The notes under the pieces: generated by a model
Seen by the model: only the letters and a program-made list of their open reading frames with translations
What the model was told of the DNA's origin: nothing
The model's database searches: none
In this document: positions 7,673 through 16,088 of the stretch, in pieces
Position numbering within the stretch: position 1 is the first letter of the stretch
Layout of the letters: every line of letters begins with the position of its first letter
Made by a program: the position numbers and the translations under genes
Assembly: GCA_002437945.1 (NCBI GenBank)
Contig: DJSB01000021.1
Location: forward strand, 1 to 42,660
Length of the DNA stretch: 42,660 nucleotides
Direction: 5' to 3'
DNA from: Christensenella sp. UBA6345
GTDB taxonomy: Bacteria > Bacillota > Clostridia > Christensenellales > UBA1242

Positions 7673-7700
7673 TTGTTGGATTAATAAATAGTGATAAAAT
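7673..7700 (+). promoter_or_regulatory. Probable promoter of the aconitase X operon
   Basis: TTGTTG (7673-7678), 16-bp spacer, TAAAAT (7695-7700). Moderate match. Confidence 0.4.
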
Positions 7701-7763
7701 ATAAGTAGATTGTAATAACTTATATCTTATTGCAAAAACTATTAAAAATAAAGGGGGAAATAT

Positions 7764-9041
7764 ATGAAATTAACTAAAGAAGAACAATCTATTTTAGATG
7801 GTTCTGAAGGTGAGACTAAAGCCAAAATTATGAAGACATTAGTTGAATTTGGCGATGTGTTTGGTGCTGAAAAACTAGTACCAGTTACTCATGAAGGTCA
7901 CCTTGTAACATCATTTGGTATTGGCTTAATTAAGCCACTATTCCGTATAATGGACGAGATAATTGATGCTGGTATTACTACAAAAATGCCATTTACGGTA
8001 GACCCAAGACCTATTGATTATACCAATGTTAAATGTAATGTACTAGATAAACTTATTTTTAGCAAAATAATGTATAGTCAACAAAGCCGTTATGAACAAC
8101 AACTTAAAAATATAGGACTTAAAGACAGTAATAGTTTTACTTGTACTTGCTATATGGACGAAGTAGGCAATATTCCTAAATATGGCGATATACTTTCTTG
8201 GGCAGAAAGTTCTGCTGTAGTATATGCCAATTCAGTTTTAGGTGCTAGATGTAATCGTAACTCGGGTATGTTAGATATTTTCGGCTGTATAATTGGTAAA
8301 GTTCCATACTTTGGATTACTTACAGACGAAGGTAGAAAGGCTGACTGGGTTGTTGAGATTAAGACATCTAAACTTCCAGAAGCACAAGTATTGGGTAGTG
8401 CAATCGGATTAAAAGTTATGGAAGATGTCCCATATGTTAAGGGACTAGATAAATTTTTAGGTAACGAACTTACAGATTCTGTAAAAGGTTATTTAAAAGA
8501 TTTTGGTGCTGCTACAGCATCTAATGGTGCAGTAGGTTTGTATCATATTGATGGGCTTACTCCAGAAGCACAAAAATTAAAGGAAACTTTGATTAAACCT
8601 AATGCAAAAACATATGTTATTGATGATGCCGAACTTGAACGTGTGTATAATAGTTATCCTGTATTATGGAAAAATAAAGAAGCAAAACCTAAACTTTGCT
8701 TTATAGGTTGTCCACATTTAAGTTATAGCCAATTAACCACTTGGGCAGAGAATATTATTAATGGACTAAAAGAAACTGGTGCAAAACGTGTTAAGGTTAG
8801 AACAATTCTAACTACTAGTCCAGCAGTAAGAGAAAAATTTGAAAAAACCGAACTATATTCACAACTTATGCGCACTGGTGTTAAAATATCAAGTATTTGC
8901 CCACTTATGTATACCAATAATCCTATTGCTGGTAAAAAACCTATTCTTACTTCTTCTAACAAACTTCGTACTTATTCAAGTTCAAGATATTTAAAAGATG
9001 AAGATATACTTAATGTTATAGTAGGTAAGGGGGTTAAATAA
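7764..9041 (+). CDS. Aconitase X catalytic (large) subunit
   Basis: A 425-residue protein of the AcnX/DUF521 family, aconitase-like dehydratases. Likely iron-sulfur cluster cysteines are C163 (GARCNRNSG), C316 (FIGCPHLSY) and C379 (SSICPLMY), each in a conserved family context; the C-terminal ILTSSNKLRTYSSSRYL is also typical. Characterised relatives are bacterial cis-3-hydroxy-L-proline dehydratase and archaeal phosphomevalonate 5-dehydratase. The start has GGGGGAA at a good distance. The swivel-domain subunit follows with a TAATG overlap, so this is the two-subunit form. No proline-metabolism or mevalonate gene is adjacent, so the substrate is open. Confidence 0.9.
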   Translation: MKLTKEEQSILDGSEGETKAKIMKTLVEFGDVFGAEKLVPVTHEGHLVTSFGIGLIKPLFRIMDEIIDAGITTKMPFTVDPRPIDYTNVKCNVLDKLIFSKIMYSQQSRYEQQLKNIGLKDSNSFTCTCYMDEVGNIPKYGDILSWAESSAVVYANSVLGARCNRNSGMLDIFGCIIGKVPYFGLLTDEGRKADWVVEIKTSKLPEAQVLGSAIGLKVMEDVPYVKGLDKFLGNELTDSVKGYLKDFGAATASNGAVGLYHIDGLTPEAQKLKETLIKPNAKTYVIDDAELERVYNSYPVLWKNKEAKPKLCFIGCPHLSYSQLTTWAENIINGLKETGAKRVKVRTILTTSPAVREKFEKTELYSQLMRTGVKISSICPLMYTNNPIAGKKPILTSSNKLRTYSSSRYLKDEDILNVIVGKGVK

Positions 9042-9487
9042 TGGAAAAAGAATTTAAAGGCCGTGTAATTGGTGGCGGAAGTTTTAGTGGGGAAGCAGTA
9101 GTATCACATCAAGGTGTTAATACTTTAGCGACTTTCCAAAAAAGTGCATTAAAGAATGCTAAACAGGTTATTAGTTCGGATCAGAACAACCCTGACATAT
9201 ACAAACTTAACCTTACTGGTAAAGTTTTGTGCTTACCAAAGACTATAGGTAGTACTACTGGTGGATTGGTTATCCAAACTATATGTTCTATGGGTATTAA
9301 TCCTGCTGCTATGCTATTTTCTGAAGATATAGATTCATTAGCATGTTCTGGTATTATCTTGGCTCGTAACTGGGAAAATAGCAAAATTATTGCTATAGAC
9401 AGATTGGGTGAAGAGTTCCTTAACTATGTTAAGACTGGCGATAAGATAGAAATATCTGAAGATGGCACAGTAAAAGTTATTAGATAA
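9041..9487 (+). CDS. Aconitase X swivel-domain (small) subunit
   Basis: A 148-residue DUF126 protein, the small partner of AcnX. It contains GRVIGGGSFSGEAVVS near the N-terminus and the conserved GSTTGG at about 70-75, which in the family carries the catalytic serine. The start codon overlaps the stop of the large subunit (TAATG), indicating coupled translation in fixed ratio. Together the two should form one dehydratase with the active site between domains. Normal length for the family. Confidence 0.9.
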   Translation: MEKEFKGRVIGGGSFSGEAVVSHQGVNTLATFQKSALKNAKQVISSDQNNPDIYKLNLTGKVLCLPKTIGSTTGGLVIQTICSMGINPAAMLFSEDIDSLACSGIILARNWENSKIIAIDRLGEEFLNYVKTGDKIEISEDGTVKVIR

Positions 9488-9493
9488 TATACT

Positions 9494-9525
9494 AAAAGGC
9501 TGATACATTATATCAGTCTTTTTTT
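9494..9525 (+). terminator. Terminator of the aconitase X operon
   Basis: GGCTGATA and TATCAGTC/T form a stem with one G-T pair, followed by seven T. Confidence 0.8.
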
Positions 9526-9631
9526 ATGCGAAAATATGTTATCTCATAACTAAATAATCATTGCAAAGTTTTATTTAACATTACTCTGTATTGCTTATTA
9601 TACATACTTATGTAAATAAGGCAGGGTATTA

Positions 9632-9659
9632 ACATATTCAATATAATAACTCATATATA
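9632..9659 (+). promoter_or_regulatory. Possible sigma-E-type promoter of the SleL-like gene
   Basis: ACATATT (9632-9638), a 13-bp spacer and CATATATA (9652-9659) resemble the sigma-E elements ATATT and CATACAAT. Mother-cell expression would suit a spore cortex enzyme. The -10 box is imperfect, so this is suggestive only. Confidence 0.4.
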
Positions 9660-9689
9660 ACAAATAGATTAAATTTAGGAGTTATTATT

Positions 9690-10970
9690 GTGGAAATATA
9701 TGTAGTTAAACAAGGCGACACTTTATATAAGATTGCCCAAAGATATAATACAACAGTTGATTATATTGCTAGTACCAATGAGTTAGATATTAATCAGCCT
9801 TTAGTCGTAGGACAGACAATAGTTATTGTTAATGATGGCAATAATACTTATACTGTCAAGGCAGGGGATACTTTATTTAAGATTGCTATTAAATATGGTA
9901 TACCTTTACAACAATTGACTATGGCTAATCCAGATATTACTAATCCGCTTAACTTAAAAGTAGGTACAATAATTAATATACCAGTTAATTCTAATAAAAA
10001 AACGATAGATGTTAATGGATATTGTTTTGTTAATATTGCTGATGATGTGCTAGAAAAGACACTTCCAAGTCTTACATATTTAAGTATATTTAGTTATGAA
10101 GTTTTGCCCAATGGCGATATAGTTAATATCGCAGGAGATACTCGACTTATAGAAAAGGCACGAGCACAAAATGTAGCCCCTATGATGGTAATTACCAATA
10201 TTGAGAATAACGAAACTTTCTCTAGTGAATTGGCACATCAAATTTTAAGTAGTGAAGAAGCCCAAAATAATCTTATCGGCAATGTGATAACTAAAATGCA
10301 AGAAAAAAATTATTATGGTGTAGATGTCGATTTTGAATATTTGTACCCAGATGATAGACAATTGTACAATCAATTTTTAGAGAAATTGAGTATTGCTATA
10401 CGTCCTTTAGGATTTATTTTGACTACCGCAGTTGCACCAAAAACTAGTGACGATCAAAAAGGATTACTATATGAAGCACACGATTATGCTTTTCATGGAA
10501 AAGTGTCTGACCATGTTATAATTATGACATATGAGTGGGGATATACTTATGGTGAACCTATGGCGGTAGCACCAGCCAACCAAGTTAAACGTGTACTAGA
10601 TTATGCAGTTTCGGTTATTCCTAGTGAAAAAATACTTATGGGTATGCCCAATTATGGTTATGATTGGAATATTCCTTATGTTGAAGGAACAGCAGCAAGA
10701 AGTATAAGTAATGTAGGTGCAGTAGATTTAGCGAGAAGAGTAGGGGCATTTATTAAATTTGACCAATTGCAAAAAGCACCATACTTTAATTATTATACTC
10801 CTAACCAACAACATGTTGTATGGTTTGAAGATGCCAATAGTACATATGCTAGACTACGATTTGTTCAAGATTATAATTTAGGCGGTGTATCATATTGGAC
10901 AATTAATCAGTTCTTCCCACAAAATTGGCTTGTTCTTAATGGTATGTATAATGTTAATAAGGTAATATAG
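9690..10970 (+). CDS. LysM-GH18 peptidoglycan hydrolase, SleL/YaaH-like
   Basis: 426 residues. Two LysM domains bind peptidoglycan (about 2-47 and 53-98, each with a GDTL.KIA core). A glycoside hydrolase 18 barrel follows, with the catalytic DxDxE signature at D212, D214 and E216 in GVDVDFEYLYPDD. There is no signal peptide, as in SleL/YaaH of Bacillus, which the mother cell makes and places on the spore; SleL is an N-acetylglucosaminidase that digests cortex fragments during germination. The start is a GTG with AGGAG eight bases upstream. A sigma-E-like promoter may drive it. Length matches SleL (about 430). Exact bond specificity is inferred. Confidence 0.88.
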   Translation: MEIYVVKQGDTLYKIAQRYNTTVDYIASTNELDINQPLVVGQTIVIVNDGNNTYTVKAGDTLFKIAIKYGIPLQQLTMANPDITNPLNLKVGTIINIPVNSNKKTIDVNGYCFVNIADDVLEKTLPSLTYLSIFSYEVLPNGDIVNIAGDTRLIEKARAQNVAPMMVITNIENNETFSSELAHQILSSEEAQNNLIGNVITKMQEKNYYGVDVDFEYLYPDDRQLYNQFLEKLSIAIRPLGFILTTAVAPKTSDDQKGLLYEAHDYAFHGKVSDHVIIMTYEWGYTYGEPMAVAPANQVKRVLDYAVSVIPSEKILMGMPNYGYDWNIPYVEGTAARSISNVGAVDLARRVGAFIKFDQLQKAPYFNYYTPNQQHVVWFEDANSTYARLRFVQDYNLGGVSYWTINQFFPQNWLVLNGMYNVNKVI

Positions 10971-11066
10971 GTTAATTAATATTTAATTTGTATTAATCAT
11001 AGATTAAGATATAATTATAAACAATTTTAGATAAAAATTGAATTAATGTTTTAATAAATAATAATG

Positions 11067-11100
11067 CACTAGGTGGATTGAAGTTTACCTAGTGTTTTTT
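11067..11100 (+). terminator. Terminator downstream of the SleL-like gene
   Basis: CACTAGGT (11067-11074) pairs with ACCTAGTG (11087-11094), then six T. It lies about 95 nt after the stop. The rest of the gap holds no visible gene. Confidence 0.85.
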
Positions 11101-11200
11101 CTTGTGTAGTTAAGTGTTATATTTGAAAGAATAGTGTGTTTTATTTCACATTTTATAGTGTTTTTGTTAAACTAATACTAGAGAAAATATGGAGAGAATT

Positions 11201-11782
11201 ATGAGTATTAAAGAAGAATTTGTTAGTATATATGAAAACAATATAAAAAGGGAAGGTAACCAAGAATTGTTGAAGTGGTTATTATCTTCCGATTTTTTTA
11301 CAGCACCTGCTAGTACAAAATTCCATTCAGCATATGAAGGTGGTTTGGCAGAACATAGTTTGAAAGTATATAAAAGACTTTTAAAAATGATTAAATGTGA
11401 ATATGGCGATAATTATAATCAAGTGATTAGTGACGAAAGTATAGCAATTTTAGGATTGTTGCATGATGTGTGCAAAGTTAATTGTTATAAGGTTGATTAT
11501 CGTAATGTTAAGGACGAAAATGGTAATTGGACTAAACAACCATATTATACTTTTGATGAAGATTTACCTTATGGACATGGCGAAAAATCCGTATATATTA
11601 TTAATGGATTTATGCGTTTAACTAGGGAAGAAGCAATTGCTATTAACTGGCATATGGGTGGTTTTGATGCCAGAGTAAGGAATGGTGGTATCTCATTAAG
11701 TGATGCATATTATAAGTATCCTATTGCTGCTATTCTTAATTCGGCGGATACACTTTCTACATATCTTGATGAAGAAAGATAA
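11201..11782 (+). CDS. HD-domain hydrolase
   Basis: About 193 residues with an HD phosphohydrolase fold: H52 in GGLAEHSLKV, the HD pair H88-D89 in GLLHDVCK, a later histidine in NWHMGG and a final aspartate in ADTLSTY. This fits the metal-dependent HD family; similar stand-alone proteins occur in Clostridia and phages and are often described as nucleotidases or phosphohydrolases without a defined substrate. I chose the ATG at 11201, which has GGAGAG just upstream. An ATG at 11189 overlaps that ribosome binding site and is less likely. It ends at a shared terminator facing nrdR. Confidence 0.8.
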   Translation: MSIKEEFVSIYENNIKREGNQELLKWLLSSDFFTAPASTKFHSAYEGGLAEHSLKVYKRLLKMIKCEYGDNYNQVISDESIAILGLLHDVCKVNCYKVDYRNVKDENGNWTKQPYYTFDEDLPYGHGEKSVYIINGFMRLTREEAIAINWHMGGFDARVRNGGISLSDAYYKYPIAAILNSADTLSTYLDEER

Positions 11783-11946
11783 TAAATATTTTATAAGATA
11801 ACTTTAATAATAATTATATATTTTATTAATCAATATGATGGTGTAGTGATACAACAATTATCTGCGATTTTCGATAGTTACAACATCTATTTATATATCA
11901 ATTTTACAAGTATTATTAATACAAATTTAAGTACTATGCAAAATAT

Positions 11947-11974
11947 AAAAAACCGAGAAATTTCTCGGTTTTTT
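11947..11974. terminator. Bidirectional terminator between the HD gene and nrdR
   Basis: A perfect palindrome, AACCGAGAAA/TTTCTCGGTT, with A and T runs on both sides, serving both converging transcripts. The remaining 160 nt after the HD gene show no gene. Confidence 0.85.
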
Positions 11975-12003
11975 GTTACTTTGAATAGTACTTAATAAAT
12001 TAA

Positions 12004-12477
12004 CTAATCTTTCTTATTAATCATGTTTTCAAATTCTTTAATAAAATCCATAAAGTGGGTTACATCAGTAAATTTTCTGTATACAGAAGCAAATCTAATA
12101 TAAGCAACTTCATCTATCTTTTTAAGCCTTTCCATTATCATTTCGCCTATTTCGCTAGAACTGATTTCTTGTTTAAGACTATTTTGAATTTGCTTTTCTA
12201 TATCATTAACCATTTCATTAATTTGTGATACAGATACTGGTCTTTTTTCGCAAGCCTTCATTATGCCTTGCTTGATTTTTATAGGATTAAATGCTTGTCT
12301 GCTTTGATCATTTTTAACTACCATTATAGGTAATAATTCTATTGTTTCGTAAGTATTAAATCTTTTTTGACAATTGGGATTTAAGCATTCACGTCTACGT
12401 CTAATACTATTTGTGTCTTCCATATATCTAGAATCTATTACTTTGCTGTCTTTACAGCCACAATATATACATTTCAT
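12004..12477 (-). CDS. nrdR: Transcriptional repressor NrdR
   Basis: A 157-residue regulator of ribonucleotide reductase genes. It starts with the zinc ribbon MKCIYCGCKDSKVIDSR (C3, C6), then the SIRRRREC signature and an ATP-cone domain (PIMVVKNDQSRQAFNPIKIK onward) that senses ATP/dATP. I place the start at 12477 because NrdR proteins begin exactly there; a longer frame would add 20 unrelated residues. An AAGGA lies about 11 bases upstream. The second zinc pair is C31 and C36 (CLNPNC), four residues apart rather than the usual two. It is encoded just downstream of the ylmC/ymxH-type gene on the same strand. Confidence 0.93.
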   Translation of the reverse strand: MKCIYCGCKDSKVIDSRYMEDTNSIRRRRECLNPNCQKRFNTYETIELLPIMVVKNDQSRQAFNPIKIKQGIMKACEKRPVSVSQINEMVNDIEKQIQNSLKQEISSSEIGEMIMERLKKIDEVAYIRFASVYRKFTDVTHFMDFIKEFENMINKKD

Positions 12478-12540
12478 TATTTTTATTGTCCTTTTCTTTT
12501 GTGAGTTTAGTATATCAAATTGTAGAGTATTTAGCAATTG

Positions 12541-12876
12541 TTATTCGGGTATTTGTGGTGGAGTGGTGATTTCTTGTGTTTCATCTATTATTTTTGTTTC
12601 TGTATTCTCCATAGTGTTTACCTGTTGTTGTGTGGCTACAGGGTTAAGTTCGACTAGTATTACATCTTTACCTATTTTTCTTATTCGATTAAAGGGGATA
12701 CATATGTCGGGATTGCTTTTAAAGAAACTAAAAAATGTTTTTTCGCTGGGTACAACTATTCCCGTTACTCTAAAAGAGCATGAGTCAAAAACAATATCAA
12801 TGATATTGCCCATACGTTTACCGTCACATATATTAACTACTTCCTTTGCTCTTAAATCGCAAAATGTTATTTCCAT
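12541..12876 (-). CDS. YlmC/YmxH-family PRC-barrel sporulation protein
   Basis: A 111-residue protein. The PRC-barrel part covers about 1-80: FCDLRAKEVVNICDGKRMG, then DIVFD and CIPFNRIRKIGKDVILVEL, a pattern typical of the YlmC/YmxH family of spore formers. A Thr/Gln/Glu/Pro-rich tail of about 30 residues follows. Its biochemical role is not known; family members are produced during sporulation. It has AGGAA before the ATG and precedes nrdR by about 60 nt on the same strand, so the two are probably co-transcribed. Confidence 0.85.
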   Translation of the reverse strand: MEITFCDLRAKEVVNICDGKRMGNIIDIVFDSCSFRVTGIVVPSEKTFFSFFKSNPDICIPFNRIRKIGKDVILVELNPVATQQQVNTMENTETKIIDETQEITTPPQIPE

Positions 12877-13009
12877 ATTTATTCCTAACTAGTTTTAATT
12901 AATATATGACAAAATTTTACAAAGTATGATTTTTGACTTAACTAGATACTTATATCTTTGTCATAGAATAATTATTTTATTTTCTCACAAATTACTTTTG
13001 GGGTGAATT

Positions 13010-13582
13010 ATGCCAATTGGATTTGTGTTTTTAGGGCTAATATTGATAGCCGTATTAATATTTTATAAAAATATATTTATCAAAATATTATATAGTATAT
13101 TATGCATACTTGCGATGATAGGTTTTTTTGTAGAACCTACATATTTTTCATGGTTTTCAATTAATTTTTTCTTTGTTATTTCTAGTATATGTTTATTTTT
13201 TGCTGGTGTTATTAAAACCGAAATTAATTCATTATGGATTATTACTGTTAGTGTAATAGTCGGTGTAGGTTATTATGTTTTAATATCTATTGATTATGGC
13301 TTTGTTGCATCTATTAATCCTATACCAATAAGTATTATATTAACTGCATTTGGTGTTCTTTTTATAAAAAATGCTAGGGCTGTAATTGCATATTTTGGAT
13401 TAAGTATAATACTAGTAAGTGTTATCGCATTGATAAGCGAAACAGGTATAGGATATGTTAATCTTTTTGGTCCAGAATTATTTAACTATATTCTTATTGG
13501 ATTAACAATTGATTTAACAATAAGTGGATTGTTAAGTCGTCACAGATTATTAAAATCTTCACATGCTAAAATTAACGACTAA
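13010..13582 (+). CDS. Polytopic membrane protein of unknown function
   Basis: 190 residues, almost entirely hydrophobic, with about six predicted transmembrane helices and a short basic tail (SRHRLLKSSHAKIND). No catalytic motif is visible and I do not recognise the family. A GGGGTG ribosome binding site precedes the ATG. A CATAGAAT box at 12962-12969 differs by one base from the sigma-E -10 consensus, but no good -35 partner is seen. Its place between sporulation genes makes a sporulation role possible but unproven. A GC-poor hairpin with a T run at about 13625-13672 may end the transcript. Confidence 0.7.
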   Translation: MPIGFVFLGLILIAVLIFYKNIFIKILYSILCILAMIGFFVEPTYFSWFSINFFFVISSICLFFAGVIKTEINSLWIITVSVIVGVGYYVLISIDYGFVASINPIPISIILTAFGVLFIKNARAVIAYFGLSIILVSVIALISETGIGYVNLFGPELFNYILIGLTIDLTISGLLSRHRLLKSSHAKIND

Positions 13583-13791
13583 TAAATATATATGTAATTT
13601 TCTTTAATTTTGTAATAATGCATTAAGAAAAGGGAAGTTAATGGTACATGTTAGTATCATTTTCTTTTTTTAAGTTAAAATAAATACTCCATATATCAAC
13701 AATATTTTTTATATTAATATATATTATTAGACTTGATTATTAAGGCGATTTCAAGTAAACTATTATTGGTTATTTTTTAAGGAGAATTAAA

Positions 13792-15117
13792 GTGGAAAGA
13801 CCAATAGTTGCAGTCGTAGGAAGACCTAATGTAGGTAAGAGTACGTTTTTTAATAGAATCGCTGGTAAAAAGATAAGCATAGTAAAAGATATGCCGGGAG
13901 TTACTAGAGACCGTATATATGCTGATGCAGAATGGTGCGGGCATAATTTTACAATCGTAGATACTGGTGGACTTGATGTAAAAAATAAAGATGATTTTCA
14001 GCAAAATATCACTAGACAGGCCGAACTTGCTGTTGAACTTGCTCAAGTAGTATTACTATTCGTTGATGGTAAGGAAGGATTGTTGCCTGCAGACTATGAT
14101 GCTGCCAATTTTTTAAGAAAGTATAAAGTTCCTATTGTTTTGGTTGTTAATAAGATTGATAACAACGAACTTGAAAAAACTTATGAATTCTATAATCTTG
14201 GATTGGGTGAACCTGTTGCAATATCAGCAGAACTTAACAAAGGCATAGGTGATTTATTGGATATAATAGTATCCAAATTTGATAGAAAAGTTGAAGATAA
14301 AGATTTGTCCGAACGTATCAAAATTGCCGTTGTAGGTAAACCTAACGCTGGTAAAAGCAGTCTTGTTAATAGATTGCTTGGCGAAAACAGAGTTATGGTA
14401 TCCAATGTTGCTGGTACTACTAGAGATGCTATTGATACTCCATTTAGATATAATGGTAAAGATTATTTGCTTATAGATACAGCAGGTATCAGAAGAAAAA
14501 GAAGTATAGATAAAGACTCTGTTGAATTGTACAGTGTTATTAGAAGTTTTGATGCTATAAGAAGAGCCGATATTGTAGTACTTGTAGTAGATAGTGTTGA
14601 TGGTTTAAGTGAACAAGATGTAAGAATAGCAGGTTTTATTCATGAAGAAGGTAAACCTAGTATTATACTTATGAATAAATGGGATGCTGTAGAAAAAGAT
14701 TCTTATTCTATGAACAAGTTTAATGATAAACTTAACGAAGACTTAAAGTTTATGGATTATTTTGTAGCACTTTATGGTAGTGCTTTAACTGGATTAAGAA
14801 TTAACAAACTTATGGAAACAGTAGATGAAGTTTTGGAAAATGCAGGTAGACGTATTACTACTGGTAATTTGAATGACATTTTGCAGAATGCTATATTGAC
14901 CAATGAACCACCTACTAAAAATGGTAGACGCTTAAAAATCTATTATATTACTCAACCATCTACCAATCCACCAACTTTTGTACTATTTGTTAATGATAAA
15001 GAATTAATGCATTTCTCATATTTAAGATATTTAGAAAATTGTTTAAGAAATGCAGTTAATTTTAAAGGCACTCCTATTAAATTGATAGTTAACAGTAAAA
15101 AAGAAAAGGACGTGTAG
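13792..15117 (+). CDS. der: Ribosome-assembly GTPase Der (EngA)
   Basis: A 441-residue GTPase with two tandem G domains and a C-terminal KH-like domain. The first domain has GRPNVGKS (10-17), DTGG (57-60) and NKID (120-123). The second has GKPNAGKS (182-189), DTAGIRRK and NKWD. The KH-like part spans about 355-435. Der is essential for 50S ribosome maturation. The start is a GTG with AAGGAG upstream, giving the usual N-terminus. plsY follows 4 nt after the stop. All motifs are intact. Confidence 0.97.
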   Translation: MERPIVAVVGRPNVGKSTFFNRIAGKKISIVKDMPGVTRDRIYADAEWCGHNFTIVDTGGLDVKNKDDFQQNITRQAELAVELAQVVLLFVDGKEGLLPADYDAANFLRKYKVPIVLVVNKIDNNELEKTYEFYNLGLGEPVAISAELNKGIGDLLDIIVSKFDRKVEDKDLSERIKIAVVGKPNAGKSSLVNRLLGENRVMVSNVAGTTRDAIDTPFRYNGKDYLLIDTAGIRRKRSIDKDSVELYSVIRSFDAIRRADIVVLVVDSVDGLSEQDVRIAGFIHEEGKPSIILMNKWDAVEKDSYSMNKFNDKLNEDLKFMDYFVALYGSALTGLRINKLMETVDEVLENAGRRITTGNLNDILQNAILTNEPPTKNGRRLKIYYITQPSTNPPTFVLFVNDKELMHFSYLRYLENCLRNAVNFKGTPIKLIVNSKKEKDV

Positions 15118-15121
15118 TAAT

Positions 15122-15955
15122 ATGATTACTGTTTTAAAATATGTTGGACTCGTTGTGTTCTCATATCTTATGGGAAGTATAATGTTTGCAAAGTTATTAT
15201 CAAAAACCCAGAAAAAAGATATTTCAGATGCAGGTAGTGGTAATCCGGGTTCTATGAATATGTTACGTAATCATGGATTCTTATTTGGATTTCTTAATTT
15301 AACACTTGATGCTTTAAAGGGTGCTATCCCAGCATTATGTGGATTTTTCTTATTTGGCGGATTCAATGGTGGTATAGTGGCAAGAAGTGCCATATATATT
15401 GCAGGTGTATCTGCAGTTATAGGACATTGCTTTCCTATATTCTTTAAATTTAAAGGTGGTAAGGGTGTAGCCACAACTATGGGTTTCTGTATGGTTGCAC
15501 ATCCATTTATAGTTTTGGGTATATTTGCTGGCTATGTTGTGTTATTTGTTATTACTCGCATTGGAAGTCTTTGTAGTTTAATTTGTGCTATTGTATATTT
15601 AGTTGTAGATACAGTTTTGCTATGTCTTGAACATAATTATGTGGGACTAGGCTGTTTAATTGCTGTTGTGTTATTAATAGTTTGGGCACATAGAAGTAAT
15701 ATTAAACGACTTATTGAAAAACGAGAAAATGTTATTGATCTTAAAGCCGTAGCACAAAAAGATGCAGACCGTATACATAATTTGAAAGAAAAATCTAGGG
15801 CAAAAGCAGATGCTAAACATAACAAAACTACACAAGTTGAAAATAATGAAGTATTGGATTCTTGCGAAAATAGTGAAGTGGAAGATAAGACAGTAACAGA
15901 TGATGTAGTTGAAGATAATACTAATGTACAAGATACTACTGAACCATTAGATTAA
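15122..15955 (+). CDS. plsY: Acyl-phosphate:glycerol-3-phosphate acyltransferase PlsY with a hydrophilic C-terminal extension
   Basis: 277 residues. The first 200 or so form the membrane enzyme: motif 1 SGNPGSMNMLRNHG, motif 2 LDALKGAIP and motif 3 FKFKGGKGVATTMG are all present. PlsY transfers an acyl group from acyl phosphate to glycerol 3-phosphate, the first step of phospholipid synthesis. Typical PlsY is about 200 residues; here about 75 polar residues follow the last helix, first Lys/Arg-rich and then Glu/Asp/Thr-rich, with no known domain. It forms an operon with der. The glycerol-3-phosphate dehydrogenase gene gpsA, commonly next, is absent. Confidence 0.95.
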   Translation: MITVLKYVGLVVFSYLMGSIMFAKLLSKTQKKDISDAGSGNPGSMNMLRNHGFLFGFLNLTLDALKGAIPALCGFFLFGGFNGGIVARSAIYIAGVSAVIGHCFPIFFKFKGGKGVATTMGFCMVAHPFIVLGIFAGYVVLFVITRIGSLCSLICAIVYLVVDTVLLCLEHNYVGLGCLIAVVLLIVWAHRSNIKRLIEKRENVIDLKAVAQKDADRIHNLKEKSRAKADAKHNKTTQVENNEVLDSCENSEVEDKTVTDDVVEDNTNVQDTTEPLD

Positions 15956-15998
15956 TGAATCAGTTAATAAAGAATAATAAATATATATAAGACATTAT

Positions 15999-16030
15999 AA
16001 AAGAGAGTTTTTTAAAAACTTTCTTTTTTT
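15999..16030 (+). terminator. Terminator of the der-plsY operon
   Basis: An 11-12 bp stem with one G-T pair between AAGAGAGTTTTT and AAAAACTTTCTT, then a T tract. Confidence 0.75.
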
Positions 16031-16033
16031 GTT

Positions 16034-16062
16034 GCATAAAAGTTAATATATTCTCATACAAT
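16034..16062 (+). promoter_or_regulatory. Sigma-E promoter of spoIVA
   Basis: GCATAAA (16034-16040), a spacer of exactly 14 bp and CATACAAT (16055-16062). The -10 box is a perfect match to the sigma-E consensus, and spoIVA is a known sigma-E gene in Bacillus. Confidence 0.8.
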
Positions 16063-16088
16063 TTTGTAATACTACTGTGGAGGGAAAT

